The notes under the pieces: model-generated
The model's database searches: none
Told to the model about the DNA's origin: nothing
Seen by the model: only the letters and a program-made list of their open reading frames with translations
Made by a program: the position numbers and the translations under genes
Origin: Didymella arachidicola
Lineage: Eukaryota > Ascomycota > Dothideomycetes > Pleosporales > Didymellaceae
Assembly: GCA_016630955.3 (NCBI GenBank)
Contig: CM049996.1
Coordinates: 248,001 to 312,000, forward strand
Length of the DNA stretch: 64,000 nt
Direction of reading: 5' to 3'
In this document: one piece after another, positions 22,701-34,643 of the stretch
Numbering within the stretch: the stretch's first letter is position 1
Layout of the letters: every line of letters starts with the position of its first letter

Positions 22701-23645
22701 CTAGCTCCGACTCTCGTTCGACGATACTTGTATCAGTTCTTCCAGTACGTGGGGATCATGTTCCCTATCTTCGGCACCTCTTGAGGATCGACTTTCGTCC
22801 GTCTCTTGCAGGTGGGCATCCGTTGCAGTGGAGGCAGATGTAAAATCGAAGATTCGGTGTTCACCTACAGAAGTCAGCCTTGGGTTGGCACAGATTCAGC
22901 GCATCGACATACAGTTCAACCATGCTGTACCGATCATGGGGTCCTCAACGTCCCAGTCTTCGGTAAGGAAGTGAGCGAATGCTCCGTGGGTGACAAGAGC
23001 GATCTATTTGGTTAGCTGGACTGTCCAATGACCACAGACCTGCTACACACCTGCTTCTCCGGTCGTTGCATCAAGAAGTTTCTCAAGTCTGCAGCCCTTT
23101 TCGATATCGCGTCTCGCTCATAGGCCCAGTATCCTGTCTACTAAACAATTAGCTGTACCGTGATTGCTGTGGCGGCTGGGCATACCTTGCTGTTCCACCC
23201 TTTTGTCACGTGAGAAGCATCTATCTTGTTGTAGTCAAAAGGCAATTCGCCCTCTGCGAAGAGTGTTGGCAATATCCGCTTCACATCATCTGCGGTGTCT
23301 GCAAGTCCAACATCGCACCCAACGTTGCTGACTTCTTGTAACGGCGGTAGTAGCACGAATGGGACCTCTTTCCGGGCTAACGTTGGGCCCAGACTCAACG
23401 ATGCAGTTTGTATGGTTCGTCGCAGAGGTGATGAGAACACAATGTCGATGTCGTTATGGTACTTGAAGGCGGATTGGAGAGAGCTGCATTGGCCTTTCCC
23501 TTTCGGGGTTAGAACTGCATCGCGGATCGAGTAGTTGCGCTGCAGTGGTGTGAGATCTTCATGGTACAGGGCTTCTGGACCTGCGACTTACAGTTGCGTT
23601 GTGCTCGCCTTGCGCATGTCGAATGACATGGATCCTGGGAGGCAT
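22701..23645 (-). CDS. histidine phosphatase (phosphoglycerate-mutase family)
   Basis: Five exons are supported by frame and splice sites: 23645-23592, 23539-23186, 23137-23051, 23003-22913 and 22864-22701, giving 249 aa. Introns are 47-52 nt. The N-terminus has the phosphohistidine motif in IHVIRHAQGEHN. FSSPLRRTIQTA follows, then LQEVSNVGCDVG with the acid residue, and THGAFAHFLTEDW with the second active-site His. The C-terminus ends with the family pattern DAHLQETDESRSSRG. This is a fungal PGAM-superfamily hydrolase, probably a phosphatase and not the glycolytic mutase; the substrate is unknown. The last intron (22912-22865, GTATGT to GTAG, branch CTGAC) must be removed, because otherwise a TGA appears right after the LNC codons. 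Confidence 0.88.
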
Positions 23646-24681
23646 GTTGAGCGTGGTGCTGCTGCTATCTTCGCAATGCTGTTTGGTTTTGGTGGGGTGT
23701 TGAGTCACTGTGCGCAGCTGCGGCTACCGGCCGATGAGGGTGTTCTGGCCCGAGGTGAAGATTTTGAGGTTCGTGAATACAATATGTTGCAGAGACACGA
23801 GCGTGATCTAATGCCTCTTGAATTGTACAGCTGCAGTGGCTTCGTGACGCGGTACTACTTCGACTTTTCTCAGCACAACCAACGGAAAGTTCGCCGAGTG
23901 ACGTCAACTCTAGCCGTTCTGGGAATTAAGTGGATCTCTCACGATAACATGGTCGTCGCTCAGAACGACAGTGATCTCTCAACTTTGACTTGCGACCTTG
24001 AATACATCGATGTCTACTTTGTGAACACTCTGTGTATGCCAGCAATACATTGTACTTGAATTATCTGCGGTAACCCGAGTTTTTTCCAAATATAGCTCTT
24101 GCTCTTTGTTGTAGATAGTGACTCGATAACAATGGATCGTAAATTGCCTCAGAACCGCGTCAACCGTCCACGCAGTACGTCTTTCCAACTTTCCAGTTGA
24201 TCCAGGCGTAAGTTTGGCTCGCAACCGCGGATACCAAATTGTTTCGCTTATTCCTTTTCCTTTCACCTGCTCTTCGACTCATCGACACACGCTACAATGC
24301 CGTCAGCTCCCAACACCATGTATTCATTGCCGCTCTCTCGCAGCATGTGGCAAAGCTTTTATTATTCTCAACTTTTTTCAGCTGCTTGCTTGCACTTGGC
24401 GCAAATATACCGAGCAATTGGCAGAGCTATCTGCGAGTCTGCCCAGGTGTAGAGGAGCACTTTGGAGAGCTCACGCGGTTATCAGAACCAGGTAAATCCT
24501 CGTTGAGAGCTTCACGAGTAAAAAAATAGATGTGATGCTTTTACACAAGTGCCAATCGAGAGCAAGAACACATCGAAGACGAGCTTCACTCTGCTCTTCT
24601 CAATAAGCCTCGTAATTATTTGCTTTCACACTGGTCTGCATACTGAAAGTTTTCGGGGTAAACCCTAGCGCTATCCTGCGA
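23646..24681. other. intergenic, no gene supported
   Basis: Open frames on the plus strand (23535-24059, 24214-24529) overlap the phosphatase exons or are low in coding character. They look like chance frames. Confidence 0.45.
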
Positions 24682-26422
24682 CTATGTGCTGAGTGCCTCA
24701 AGAATCCCAAGGATCTTCTCATCCTCGAATCTACGACCAAAGATGGAAATCCCAACAGGCGAGCCATGTTGGAGATCAGGATCATCTGCGGTATTCTGGT
24801 CAGAGAGGACATCTCAAATCCCGCGAATCCAGTGCTAAACTCACAGTCATCCCGCACTTCGCTATCGAATGTGCTGAGGGGCTTGAATACGGTTGGGTAG
24901 ATATCGACTTCCTTATTTGCGACTGTAACGGGGATGACTCCAACGCTGTAGTCAAGAACATTGGCGAACGGCGTGTAACCGAAGTATTTGAGCTTTCCGG
25001 GTATGATGCCGGCATAGGGGTAGGTCGGAACGATCACTGCATCGACAGGACGCCCGGTAACTGTCAGGTCTTTGGTGCGGTTCCAGTATTCCATGTATTT
25101 CTTCCGGAAGCTCCAGATCGCAATGTTTGTTTCGGCGATCTCTTTGGCGTAGACTTGACTGCCTGGTTCTTGTCCGAAGATCTGTGCGACGGACTTCACG
25201 ATGGGCTCGCCACTGGTCGCCAGGTTGCTGAAGACATCCTGCGAGCCATCGAAGCGCCATGTGGCTAGCTATGATTGTCAGACTCGAGCATGTGTTATTC
25301 AAGTACACTTACTGATAGTTCATTTGCTTCTTGGTGGTTTGGGCCTTCCCAGTCAATCACTTTATGGCCAAGCTTCTCAAGCCTTTCAACCAACAGATCC
25401 AAGCCCCTCGAGATTGGCGGCTGCGGTTGCACAACTCCATCATGTCTCATGATGCCAAAAGTCAAAGATATGGCCCCTTGGGTGGCTTGAAAGAACTCCC
25501 GATAGATCTCGGACCGCCATGGTATCTCGACGACGCGTGGATCCGATAGCCAGGGCTTGGCGTCGAGGATGGACTTCATGATGAGGCTCAAGCCCGAAGT
25601 AGAAGATGAAAGAGGGCCCCAGCTGAAAGGCACCATATCCTGACCCTCCATGACTCGGTTGACGCCTTCGATTGGTAAACGGCGATAGCTCGGTTTCAAC
25701 CCATACAGACCGCTGAGTGCAGCAGGGTGTCTGATCGAGCCTCCTATGTCGGATCCCAGTCCCACCACACTCCCGCGAAGGGCGATAAGCGAACCCTCTC
25801 CACCAGAGCTCCCACCAGCGGACAAGAGTCTGTTGAAAGCGTTGGTGGTGTAGCCGATGATGTTGTTTTCTGTTTCAGCGGCGAAGGAAGCTTGTGGGAC
25901 AGACGTCTTGCAATATAGAATGGCACCGAGCGATCTCAGTATCTTAGTTAGATCGGCGTCTTTCTTTGCCGGAGCACTAATGAGCCCAGCGAAACCATTT
26001 GTGGTATCGATACCTTTTACATTGACCGAGTCTTTCAGACTCACAGGTAGGCCATGCAATGGGCCGACTGGTTTGCCATGTTCTTGTAGGTATGCGTCCA
26101 GCTCCCTGGCGCACGCAACTCCATCCTCGAAAAAGATCTCATGGAGGCAATTGGTGAGTTGGTGTGCAATAGCTGCTCGGTGGCAGAATGCTGTCGCTAC
26201 AGCAACCGAGGTCCACTCTGCGGACGCGATACTATCTACGATTTCTTGTGGGGTCAATTCTGTGATTTGGATTTCTTGTTTGGAAAGGAATTGCCGGATG
26301 TAGTCACCTGTAACATCTCTCTGGAGCTCTGGGGCTGGAATCGAATCGAGGCGCCACTCCTGCGAGATGCTCGAGACGAGAGCCTCACGTTTACTCTTTG
26401 CTTTTTCCTGCCACGAAGACAT
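24682..26422 (-). CDS. amidase-signature hydrolase (acetamidase / fatty-acid amide hydrolase type)
   Basis: Exons are 26422-25313, 25268-24845 and 24785-24682, giving 545 aa. The introns are 44 nt (GTAAGT to CATAG) and 59 nt (GTGAGT, branch CTGACC, CGCAG). The catalytic triad of the amidase signature family is present: Lys in LHGLPVSLKDSVNVKG, Ser in the AGGSSGGEGSLIALRG loop, and nucleophile Ser in GLGSDIGGSIR. The last exon gives the conserved end PVGISIFGRRFEDEKILGIL. Without removing the second intron the C-terminus reads as unrelated sequence. The enzyme should hydrolyse a carboxylic amide to acid plus ammonia, for nitrogen use or detoxification. It is followed on the same strand, 484 bases upstream of its start, by a transporter of the allantoate-permease family. 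Confidence 0.92.
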
Positions 26423-26906
26423 TATGACATCGAGATAGTAATTCTAGAGAAATTCTCGGCTTACGAGGATAGAACACCACTTCCAGACAGCGGGATAAAC
26501 TCTACAGCCAAGAACGCCAACGTTATCAGTAAGCTGACCGCGTTAACCCAACCGATCCCACGCGTCTAGTCTATGATGGACTGAGCGATTTGCGTGCATG
26601 CTGATATGTTGTGAAATCTCGGTGTACATTGCACCGAACAGACAAGAGCTCTCGTAGTCCTGCATGAAACTTGGAAGACGCGGAGTAATGGCAAGCAGTG
26701 CTCTTTGCTTGATTGGAGGAAGATCATTCGCGAAACATAGAGCATTATAGGAGTGAGTGGAACAAGTCATGTTTACAATGAACACATTGAATCGTAAAGT
26801 TCAAGCTTAACAGCATTCGCTCGTAGTAAGTCATAACATCTCATGAAATCATAGCTGACGAATGAGGGCAAGCGACTCTTTGCTCCTCACTGCAGAGCTC
26901 TCATAA
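26423..26906. other. intergenic between transporter 3' end and amidase 5' end
   Basis: No gene seen. It must contain the amidase promoter. Confidence 0.5.
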
Positions 26907-28548
26907 CTAGTACACAAATCTCCATCCGCGCTCGACACCGCTGTGCTCGGACCAGCCTTCCGCCTCATCCAGCTTCTTGTTCAGGCGCTTCGCACGGAAC
27001 TTGATCAGCCAAGCACTGACCACAGTAGCCAAGCAACTGAACAGGATCAATCCACCACCGAGGCGGTAGAATGGCTCCTGGCTGGTTGGGAAGAAGTAAG
27101 GGCTGAACCAGTGGCTCGACTGACTGATGTAGTTGGCGATAGCAATCAGAGCGGCCTTCTTGGACCTGGGCGCAGGAACAAGTGGTGTCTCCCAGGACAA
27201 TTGCAAGTTGAGACCAGAATATGTGCCGCTGATAAGCAGGATGAGACCGAAGTAGCGCGCACCCACGTTCAAGGTGCCGATCAGCATGCTAGCACCGGCG
27301 GCGCTGAAAAAGATCGGGACCACGATGTGCCAGAAGGACTCTTGCCAGCGGCCGGAAGTGTATGCGAGACCGCAGGCTACGGCGTAGGCGATGGCGTAGG
27401 GTGGAGCTTGGACGAGATAGGTTGTGAGCTTGTCGAAACCGAATGTCTCCATGATCTGTGGCAGCTGTTAGACGACAGTCTTTGTAGGTCTAAAGGTATC
27501 GACTTACAGAGGGCATGAAGTCCTTGAAAGACTGAGCAGTGACAAGGGCAAAGTGCATCAAACAGAAGTACCACGTGAACGGGTCATTGGCCGCTTCTTT
27601 CTGACCGTCCCACGTGCCGCCTTGCTTTTCAGCATGGCCCCCGTTAGAAACCTGTACTCGGTATTGAGCCATCTCAGTCTCCTCGGCAGAAAGCCACTTG
27701 GTGTTATGGGGCCAAGAGGGCAGGAGGAAATAGCCAGAGCCAGCAACAACGATGGATGCGGCGCCTTCGATGATGAAGAACCACTGCCAAGAGTGGAGGC
27801 CAAGTACCTCGTCCATGTTGGTGAGGATACCAGCGGCGAGGAAACCGGAGAGAATGTTCGAAATGGTGTTACCCGCATGCCAGATCGCCATGCGCATTGG
27901 GTTCTCCTCTTTAGTATACCAGGACGAGGTCACTATATGTCATGAGCGATCTCGAAACAAGCTTTCCGAGATCGGACTTACTCAGTGTGATACCCGGAAA
28001 GAAGGGAGCTTCGTCGAGACCGATGAAGAAGCGGCAGACAGCGAAACCAGTACCACTGGTCATGGCGGGCATGCAGATCGTACCGATACTCCAGCCCATC
28101 ATCATGGTAGGCAGCAACCATCGAGGATCAGCTTTGGCGAGCCACAAGTTACCAGGCAGCTGACCGATGAGGTAACCGATGTAGGACGTGGAGATACCAG
28201 TGTTCCACACTGTGTCGCTCATGTGCAAGTCCTTCTGCAGACCAGCAAGACGCGCGTTGGACACATTGATGCGATCGAGATAGCTGCCAAGAGTTAGTAT
28301 AAAAACCGTTGGAAATGCAGCAAAGAACTCACTTCATCAAGAACATAAGAGTGATGCATGGCATAAGCAGCCAGTCGAGCTTGCGGACCAGCTTCTTGTT
28401 CAAAGCTGCCATCTGCTCCTCACTCATGTCCCTGAGCAGGTCGAAACGCGACTGGATCTGCTGGGGAGTGATGTGGAAGTCCCCCCCCCCCGGAAAACTC
28501 CTTGAGTTCGACGTCAGCTTTCTTCTCGTCGGTTGTGATGTCCGCCAT
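26907..28548 (-). CDS. MFS transporter, allantoate-permease (anion:cation symporter) family; frame break in a G11 tract
   Basis: Four exons are seen: 28548-28333, 28283-27982, 27932-27508 and 27455-26907, with introns of 49, 49 and 52 nt. The protein is about 496 aa with 12 membrane helices. Family marks include YLDRINVSNARLAGL in helix 1, FFIGLDEAPFFPGITL, and LHSWQWFFIIEGAASI. Such carriers take up allantoate, ureides, vitamins or organic anions with cations. In exon 1 the sense strand has eleven G (28481-28491). With ten G the protein continues as DFHITPQQIQSRF into the rest of the exon; with eleven it ends after about 40 codons. This is either a sequencing or assembly error or a real slippage mutation. 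All the rest of the gene looks intact. An alternative start lies at 28563. Confidence 0.85.
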
Positions 28549-30180
28549 CGTGCTAAGAGTCATCTCGTTGGTCTGAAGGTGGAGCTGTAGAGGGGTGTGC
28601 GAGTGCTGCTGATGAGCTGATCGATGCCTTTTCTCGACAGCGTCACCGACACATATATACCACGACTGTCCGCAACTTCCATCTTGGAGTTCTCGGTCGT
28701 CGTTAAGCGATAGCGCGCTGGGCAAAGGTGCAGGCAGAACTAGAAACGCGGGGCCCCAGATTCGGACGAACCACCGCGAGGACCTAACGCCACACCGTAC
28801 GCTAACGGTCTTAATCGTCAAGGTTTATCTGCCGATGCCTCGACAAGAATCTCTGGTATCGCTCGTTGACGATAGATTCATGGTGTTGTGATTTTGGCGG
28901 ACACGGAAACGGATGCGGATGCGGAACGGGTAGCGCCACGCCTTCCGTCTACCTTCAGACGGCGAGGACACGGGTGCGGAAGGCAGCATCACGGCTGTTA
29001 AACGAGAACGCACCTTTCGACTGGCATTTTGGAAGTACATTCCATGCGAATCCTCCAGAGTTTTATCAGAATCTTCGAGTTGGATATCTTGGATCGAGCT
29101 CGATGGGCGCATAGCTGCTGATCTGATCGAATTGGAAGCAGCAAGTCCAAAGTTGGTAAGTGGATACGCTACCAGCAAGGCCTCGCGGCATGCGCAGGCC
29201 GAGACCATGTTTGGCCTCAGCGGAGTTTCCTTTATCCAATCACCATGTCGTCGTCCAAAGTCCTCACGGCAGCCGGTCATTCTTCATCTTCAAACAGCCT
29301 TGTGGATACTCGGGCAATTTGTGTCTGGTCTTGACGAGGTTTGGTGCCACCAGCGCGCACGCTCGCAGGGTCTTCGATACTTGACGCAACATGTTGGAGT
29401 ACAAAGATCTTTGTCAGCGCTAGTGTGAAGCATCAAGAGTGGGACTCCCGCAGGCACAGACTGTGCTCCGCTCATAGACAATTTGTAAAGACAGAAGCGA
29501 TTCCTGACTCGAGAAGAAGGTACCACGAAGCAGAGTGTAGGTGAATTACCCTAAACGCCAGATGGTCAAAACCTGCCGAACATCCATCTCAAGGCGGTCA
29601 CTGAGCGGAGCCACGGGACAAAGACGGAGACATGTTTTGCTTACTCGCAATCTGAGACAGTCAACGCCAAGTCGACTATAGATAGGGTGTTTAGTCTACT
29701 GAAGAGAGAGAGGAACGTTAGGGATGGGCAAGTGCATGGTGCATCTGCATCATTACATCGCTGTCGTTGAGCGACTCAATCTATCAGCATTGCGCCCAGG
29801 CGCTACCACTAGATGTTATTTGATTGATGGATGAAGATATTTGAAAAGAATCTTCTTTGTTTTCATAAGTATAAGAAGTTCCTGCCTGCTGCAATGAGCG
29901 ACGTCATGCCTGCACAATTGACCAGTGCCACTTCCCTCCTATTTCACCATGTGCAGGCGCGTCAATCAGCCACAACAAACGCTCACTACCGCTGACCTTC
30001 AATTGAACATGGCACTCTACACGACAGCACTCTCAATGCATTCTGTTTATGACTCTCGCTGCGTTCTGATCATGACATCGTCACTACAACCCAACCTTCT
30101 CTCATAGGCTTATCCTGTGCTCCACGACTCGATGCCCATAGTATCCTCTAGCTCTTGCGGTTCGTACCGCGACCGTCTCT
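28549..30180. other. intergenic, no gene supported
   Basis: A 151-codon open frame at 28825-29280 (minus) has no recognisable domain and an Arg/Ser-rich composition, so I do not call it. The rest shows only short frames. Confidence 0.4.
28654..28659 (-). promoter_or_regulatory. possible TATA element of the MFS transporter
   Basis: TATATA stands about 106 bases upstream of the chosen start codon. Position and sequence fit a core promoter, but nothing else supports it. Confidence 0.35.
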
Positions 30181-31134
30181 TCATGACGGCCGGCTGATCA
30201 AGGCGACCATCTTTTCGTAGACAGTGAAGACGATGCCTCCACTGAAGACCAGGCGGCCCAGACGCATGGTGCTGCCGCTCCAGAAACCCTTTAGACCAGA
30301 CTGCATCATCACACTGCGAAAAGCATCGCCAGTACTCGTGCCGCGGGCACTCTGGGCTTGTGTCTTGATGGTATCGAAAGGCTGTGTCGCGTACACGGTG
30401 ATGGTTCCAGCAAGGGCGCCAATAGCGAAAGTGGTGGCGCTGTTTTGTGGCACGCTGTTCTTCTTGGAGGCCTCTTTGAGTACATTGTAAGAGCCCATCC
30501 TGACTGCCGATGTCGCGGACTGCTTCATGGTCGTCGAGACCAAGCCCCGGTACAGCCCGGGCAGACCCTGAGCAGCCATAATGGATCTCGTGTCGAAGCC
30601 TCCCCGGAATTGGCGGTGCCCAGTCTTCGCGTCATCGATCAGGGCCGTCTTGATGCGCTCGGTTGGCGTCATAGCAGCCACGCTCTCGACAGCGCCGGCC
30701 AGCATGCCCGCGACGATGCCTCGCCCAGGCGAGAGTACGCCACGCTCATCAACAAGGCGATTGCGAATGGCATCAAAGGACAGGAAGCGCACCCCGGCCT
30801 TGAAGGCAGTGCCCAGGATCAGCGTTGAGCAGCCCGTGTAGATAGCGCCTACGCCGTCGGAGCGCGCTACCTGGGCGATGGTAGCGAACGGGTTTCTGGA
30901 GCCATGCCTGCCGGCCTGCAGCTGCGCGCGCGTCTTTGCGAACTCAAATGGATAAGTCACAGTCGCCTCGACGCCGCCAGCGACAGCGCCTGCAACAAGG
31001 AAGACTGCAGCCGATGGGATGTGCTTCTTCTGCACCGTCGCTGAAACAGCGGGCTGGGTCCGGCGAGGCAGCTGCGGCACCACCAGGGCAGGTATGGCGC
31101 TGACAGGCCTAATTTCAGAGGTGGGTGCGCTCAT
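30181..31134 (-). CDS. mitochondrial tricarboxylate (citrate) carrier, SLC25 family
   Basis: A single-exon protein of 317 aa has three mitochondrial carrier repeats. The PxxxxK/R signatures are PFEFAKTR, PTERIKTAL and PFDTIKTQ, at the end of the first helix of each repeat. GAVAGGVEATVTYP and AVESVAAMTPTERIKT match the citrate transport protein subfamily (yeast Ctp1, mammalian SLC25A1) and also the Mtt-type carriers of itaconate-producing fungi, which are close relatives; I cannot separate these by eye. It should exchange citrate, isocitrate or cis-aconitate across the inner mitochondrial membrane. The N-terminal 45 residues are a polar extension. It is transcribed divergently from the Zn2Cys6 regulator 364 bases away, and a PrpF-family isomerase follows the regulator, which suggests a small co-regulated module. 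Confidence 0.9.
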   Translation of the reverse strand: MSAPTSEIRPVSAIPALVVPQLPRRTQPAVSATVQKKHIPSAAVFLVAGAVAGGVEATVTYPFEFAKTRAQLQAGRHGSRNPFATIAQVARSDGVGAIYTGCSTLILGTAFKAGVRFLSFDAIRNRLVDERGVLSPGRGIVAGMLAGAVESVAAMTPTERIKTALIDDAKTGHRQFRGGFDTRSIMAAQGLPGLYRGLVSTTMKQSATSAVRMGSYNVLKEASKKNSVPQNSATTFAIGALAGTITVYATQPFDTIKTQAQSARGTSTGDAFRSVMMQSGLKGFWSGSTMRLGRLVFSGGIVFTVYEKMVALISRPS

Positions 31135-31498
31135 GGCCGTGAAGAGATTATACTTTCCTGCTTTTGCGTCTGATGGTCGCCATGGCGCTGTATATATCTT
31201 GTTGTGTCATACTCCAACGATGGCTCTTGAGACTTGCAGCCCTGCGCTGGTGTTGCGTCCTGCGAGCGCTGACTGCCGCGAACTGCATCACCGCCCCAAC
31301 ACCTTCCAGGGATTCTCTTCCGTCGGATGCCATCTCCCGTCGCAGCCTTTTCCGTCTCAGCAGCCTGTCACCGCACGCGTCCTGTACCACCGTACCTATA
31401 CGACGACGACGCGCAACAGTGTTTGCACATCCGTCTCGCGTGGCCATTCCGTCTCGCAGCCTAACACCAAGGGACTGCACCGCGCCCATCGTGACGGC
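31135..31498. promoter_or_regulatory. shared divergent promoter of citrate carrier and Zn2Cys6 regulator
   Basis: The 364 bases between the two start codons must hold both promoters. A TATATA at 31191-31196 lies about 57 bases upstream of the carrier start codon on the minus strand. Open frames across this region have no domain. Confidence 0.5.
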
Positions 31499-33846
31499 AT
31501 GAGCTCCAGGACATCCGTTTCCGTGCCAGAGAGGGTGCGTAAACGCGTTGCCGAGGCTTGTGCCTTCTGCCGCCGGCGAAAGGTTTGTACAACACCACTA
31601 CCACTCATCCAGCCGCGATTGACACGCGCAGATCAAATGCAGCGCGGAAAGGCCCTCGTGTGCGGCATGCAAGACATACAACAAGATTTGCAGCTATGAG
31701 GGCGGCCGTGACAGCCCCAATGCCGCCCGCGCTCGCCAGCCCAGACTACCCGTGTCCGTGACTGCCTCCAGCGCAGCACACACGACGCCTTTGTCTGCGC
31801 CTGGGTCTGTGGAAGACCTTCGCTCTTCTGCACCTGGCGCTGAGCGCTCGGTCAGTGTGTCTCGCATTGTCACCGAGAAGGGCATGTCGAGCTACCACGG
31901 GCGCACGAGCACCTTGTTTGACGAGAATGCCAACCATGACCGTCCAGTCTCTGAGCCACGGCCGAAGATGCCTGAGGCATGGATTGAGAACGGTCTTGTC
32001 GCTGAAGCTACTCGCCAGCGTCAACTTGAAGACTACAATTACCGAAGAGGCACTCTTGACTTCGATGGTGTTGATCCTGATCTGGGCATGCACCTGCTCA
32101 ATCTGCACTGGAACCGCCAGCATCATGCATTCCTGGTGACATACCGGCCAGCCTTCATGAGGGACATGGCCTGTTCTGGACCGTACTTCTCCAAGCTGTT
32201 GCTCAACGCCATCTACTTTGGTGCCTCCAAGTTCTCTCCAAGAGTTGAAGTTCGACGAGACCCTGATGATCCGCGTACTGCAGGATGGCAGTATCGCAAA
32301 CGCGTCCGTCAACTCCTCGGAGAAGCGCTTGATCGAAGTGAGATCACCACCATTCAAGCCCTGCTGGTCATGACCAACTCGCTCTTTGCCCTTGGGGACG
32401 AGCGCAGTGCTGCTTGGACGTATGCAGGCATTGCCTTTAGAATGATCGTTGACCTGGGATTGCATGTTGACACCCCCGACCTTGCGAGCACTTCGAACAT
32501 ATCCGACGAGGACTTTGAGATTCGAAGACGCGTCTTTTGGGCTGCTTTCGGTGAGTTCAAAATGCAGTCCTCACTTTTCGTCGATGCTCATTATTGCTTC
32601 AGTCGTCGACAAGGTTCAGAGCCTTTACCAGGGCCGGCCTGTTAGCATGAAGGAGTCTGATACTCTCGTACCCATCAAGTTTCTCGACACCTACGAAGAG
32701 CTCGAACATTGGGCTCCGTTCGCCTACACAGCTCAGACCGACAGCTATCCAGGATCCCCTGCGTTTAGTGTCTCTACATTCAGACAGCTTTGCCTTCTCT
32801 CAGTGATCCTGGGCGACATTCTCACAAGCATATACACAGAGAGGAGCACCAAGACAAGCCCTGCAGACCTCTCTACCAAGTTGCAGAGCATTCACGAGAA
32901 GCTCATAGATTGGAGGAAAGACCTACCAGACCATCTCGTCTTCAACGCCGCGAAGGCTACCTTCATACCTCCGCCCCACATCATGAGTTTACAGTGAGCT
33001 TTGGCTGTGTTTCATCATTTTCAACTGCTAAACATACACAGTGCATTGTACAACGTTCTTACCATTCTTCTCCATCGCCCTTTCGTTACCGATGGCCACC
33101 TGTATAGCACTTCGCGTGCTATTTCTGTGAGCTCATTCAAGTCGTGTGCCACCGCTGCAGATAACATCGTGGATCTCGTCCGGGCCTATGACAGAGCATT
33201 CAGCGTACGAAAGGCGCCTTACCTAATCTCATACGCTACCTATGTAGCGGCAACGATACACGCGCGGATAGCCGCCAAACGAGGAGCTGACTCCCACGCA
33301 CATTCCCACCTTGTAGCATGTCTGGCTATTTTTCGAGAAAACCAAGAAACAAATTGGGCGGTGCGGCGCGCGAATGGGGTCGTGCAAAATCTGATGAAGC
33401 GTCTCGGTCTCGAAGTGCCTGATCTAGAGAAGACCAATGCATCGACCAGTAACAGCGCAGACACCGTCTCAAGCCAATCGATTGAGCAAGAGGAGAGTCT
33501 ACAGACACCCGACATTGACGGCATCATCGAAAACTTCATGCGGGAGCAAGAGAATGCCCAAATGCTGCAGGCGGGGCAGCCCAATCACAACCGCATACAG
33601 TCTACTGAAATGGCTCCCACAGCGCCGACGCAACAGCCGTACGGTCTGCCCACAGGTGCGCAGGAAGCATACACAGACGACCGTAATGGTATGCCCATGC
33701 AGGAGTATCCGTACGGAGCTGCTCCAGGTCAGTACCCACATCCGCAACAGATGGACGGCTGCCCCATGACCGTCGATGACCTTCTATACGGCCTCAATGG
33801 ATCCGCTCTGGACAATTATGCTTTCCTGGACTGGGAGCCGATGTGA
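31499..33846 (+). CDS. Zn2Cys6 transcription factor with fungal-specific TF domain
   Basis: Exons are 31499-31582, 31632-32550, 32603-32993 and 33042-33846, with introns of 49, 52 and 48 nt, giving 732 aa. The zinc cluster spans the first intron: ACAFCRRRK joins to IKCSAERPSCAACKTYNKIC, with the regular C-x2-C-x6-C-x6-C-x2-C-x6-C spacing. A fungal-specific TF domain follows (LHWNRQHHAFLVTYRPAFM, then RRVFWAAFG at an exon end and VVDKVQSLYQGRP on the next). The C-terminus has a Gln/Pro/Met-rich tail (PYGAAPGQYPHPQQ) that looks like an activation region. The architecture is complete. It is flanked by the citrate carrier (divergent) and the PrpF isomerase (same strand), its most likely targets. 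Confidence 0.92.
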
Positions 33847-34643
33847 ATTCGATGCGGTGGATACGACTGCGCTGCCGTCACCAGTCCACGGAGCTATTTC
33901 TTCCGTCTGAAGACATCCGTGTGCATCAAGATGCTACTCGGGCACGCATCACCCAATCGCATGCACACAAATGCATCATGATTTCATTCCGTTATGGTGT
34001 TGAGGATGCGGTACGGCCATGGTGTAACACCTCCACACTATCGCTGGTCAACCGTGCATCTCACGGATGACTTCCGTCACCATTCCGTCTCCTGTCAAGC
34101 TGCCCCCGGTGAACATGATGCCTACTCAGGCATACATCAGACATCTAAAGCCACCAGCAAGCGATGGCCGCATCACATCCGTCTTCTACCCGTGTGCTAT
34201 TGAGGACACGGTCACGATGCAGTGGCGAGTCCACACTACACGACGACAGTACCCGTCGGAACAGTCATGCACTACCAAATTCTCGGGCAAAATCAATGGA
34301 CTGCCGGCATTGTAGCTCAGTATTCCTACCGAATTCGGTATTTTTGTCTCTACATTGAATCTACATCGAAGAAATCCGTGTCGAGGCCATCCGCGGCAAA
34401 TCCTCGGTACTCTTCAATTGCTCTACAAATCCTCTATCCGCGGATAGCTTACAGTGCGGGAGCAGCCAAGACCCTACAGAGTGGAGCGCGGCCGAGTCGC
34501 CGAAGGTGGTCACCACCTGCAAGGCTGTCAGTAGTTATCTGACGTTCGGTATACGTTCCCTGTCTATATCCCGACCATGCCTACAACATATGTGGGCCTC
34601 CTAGCCCCAACCTTGATCGCACTTCAACACAGAAGACTTGTAG
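33847..34643. other. intergenic between regulator and PrpF gene
   Basis: No gene seen. The PrpF promoter must lie here. Confidence 0.5.

Noticed and set aside
23535..24059. 174-codon open frame on the plus strand
   Set aside because: It overlaps exon 1 and the first intron of the phosphatase gene on the other strand and shows no recognisable domain.
28825..29280. 151-codon open frame on the minus strand
   Set aside because: Low-complexity Arg/Ser-rich translation without family pattern.
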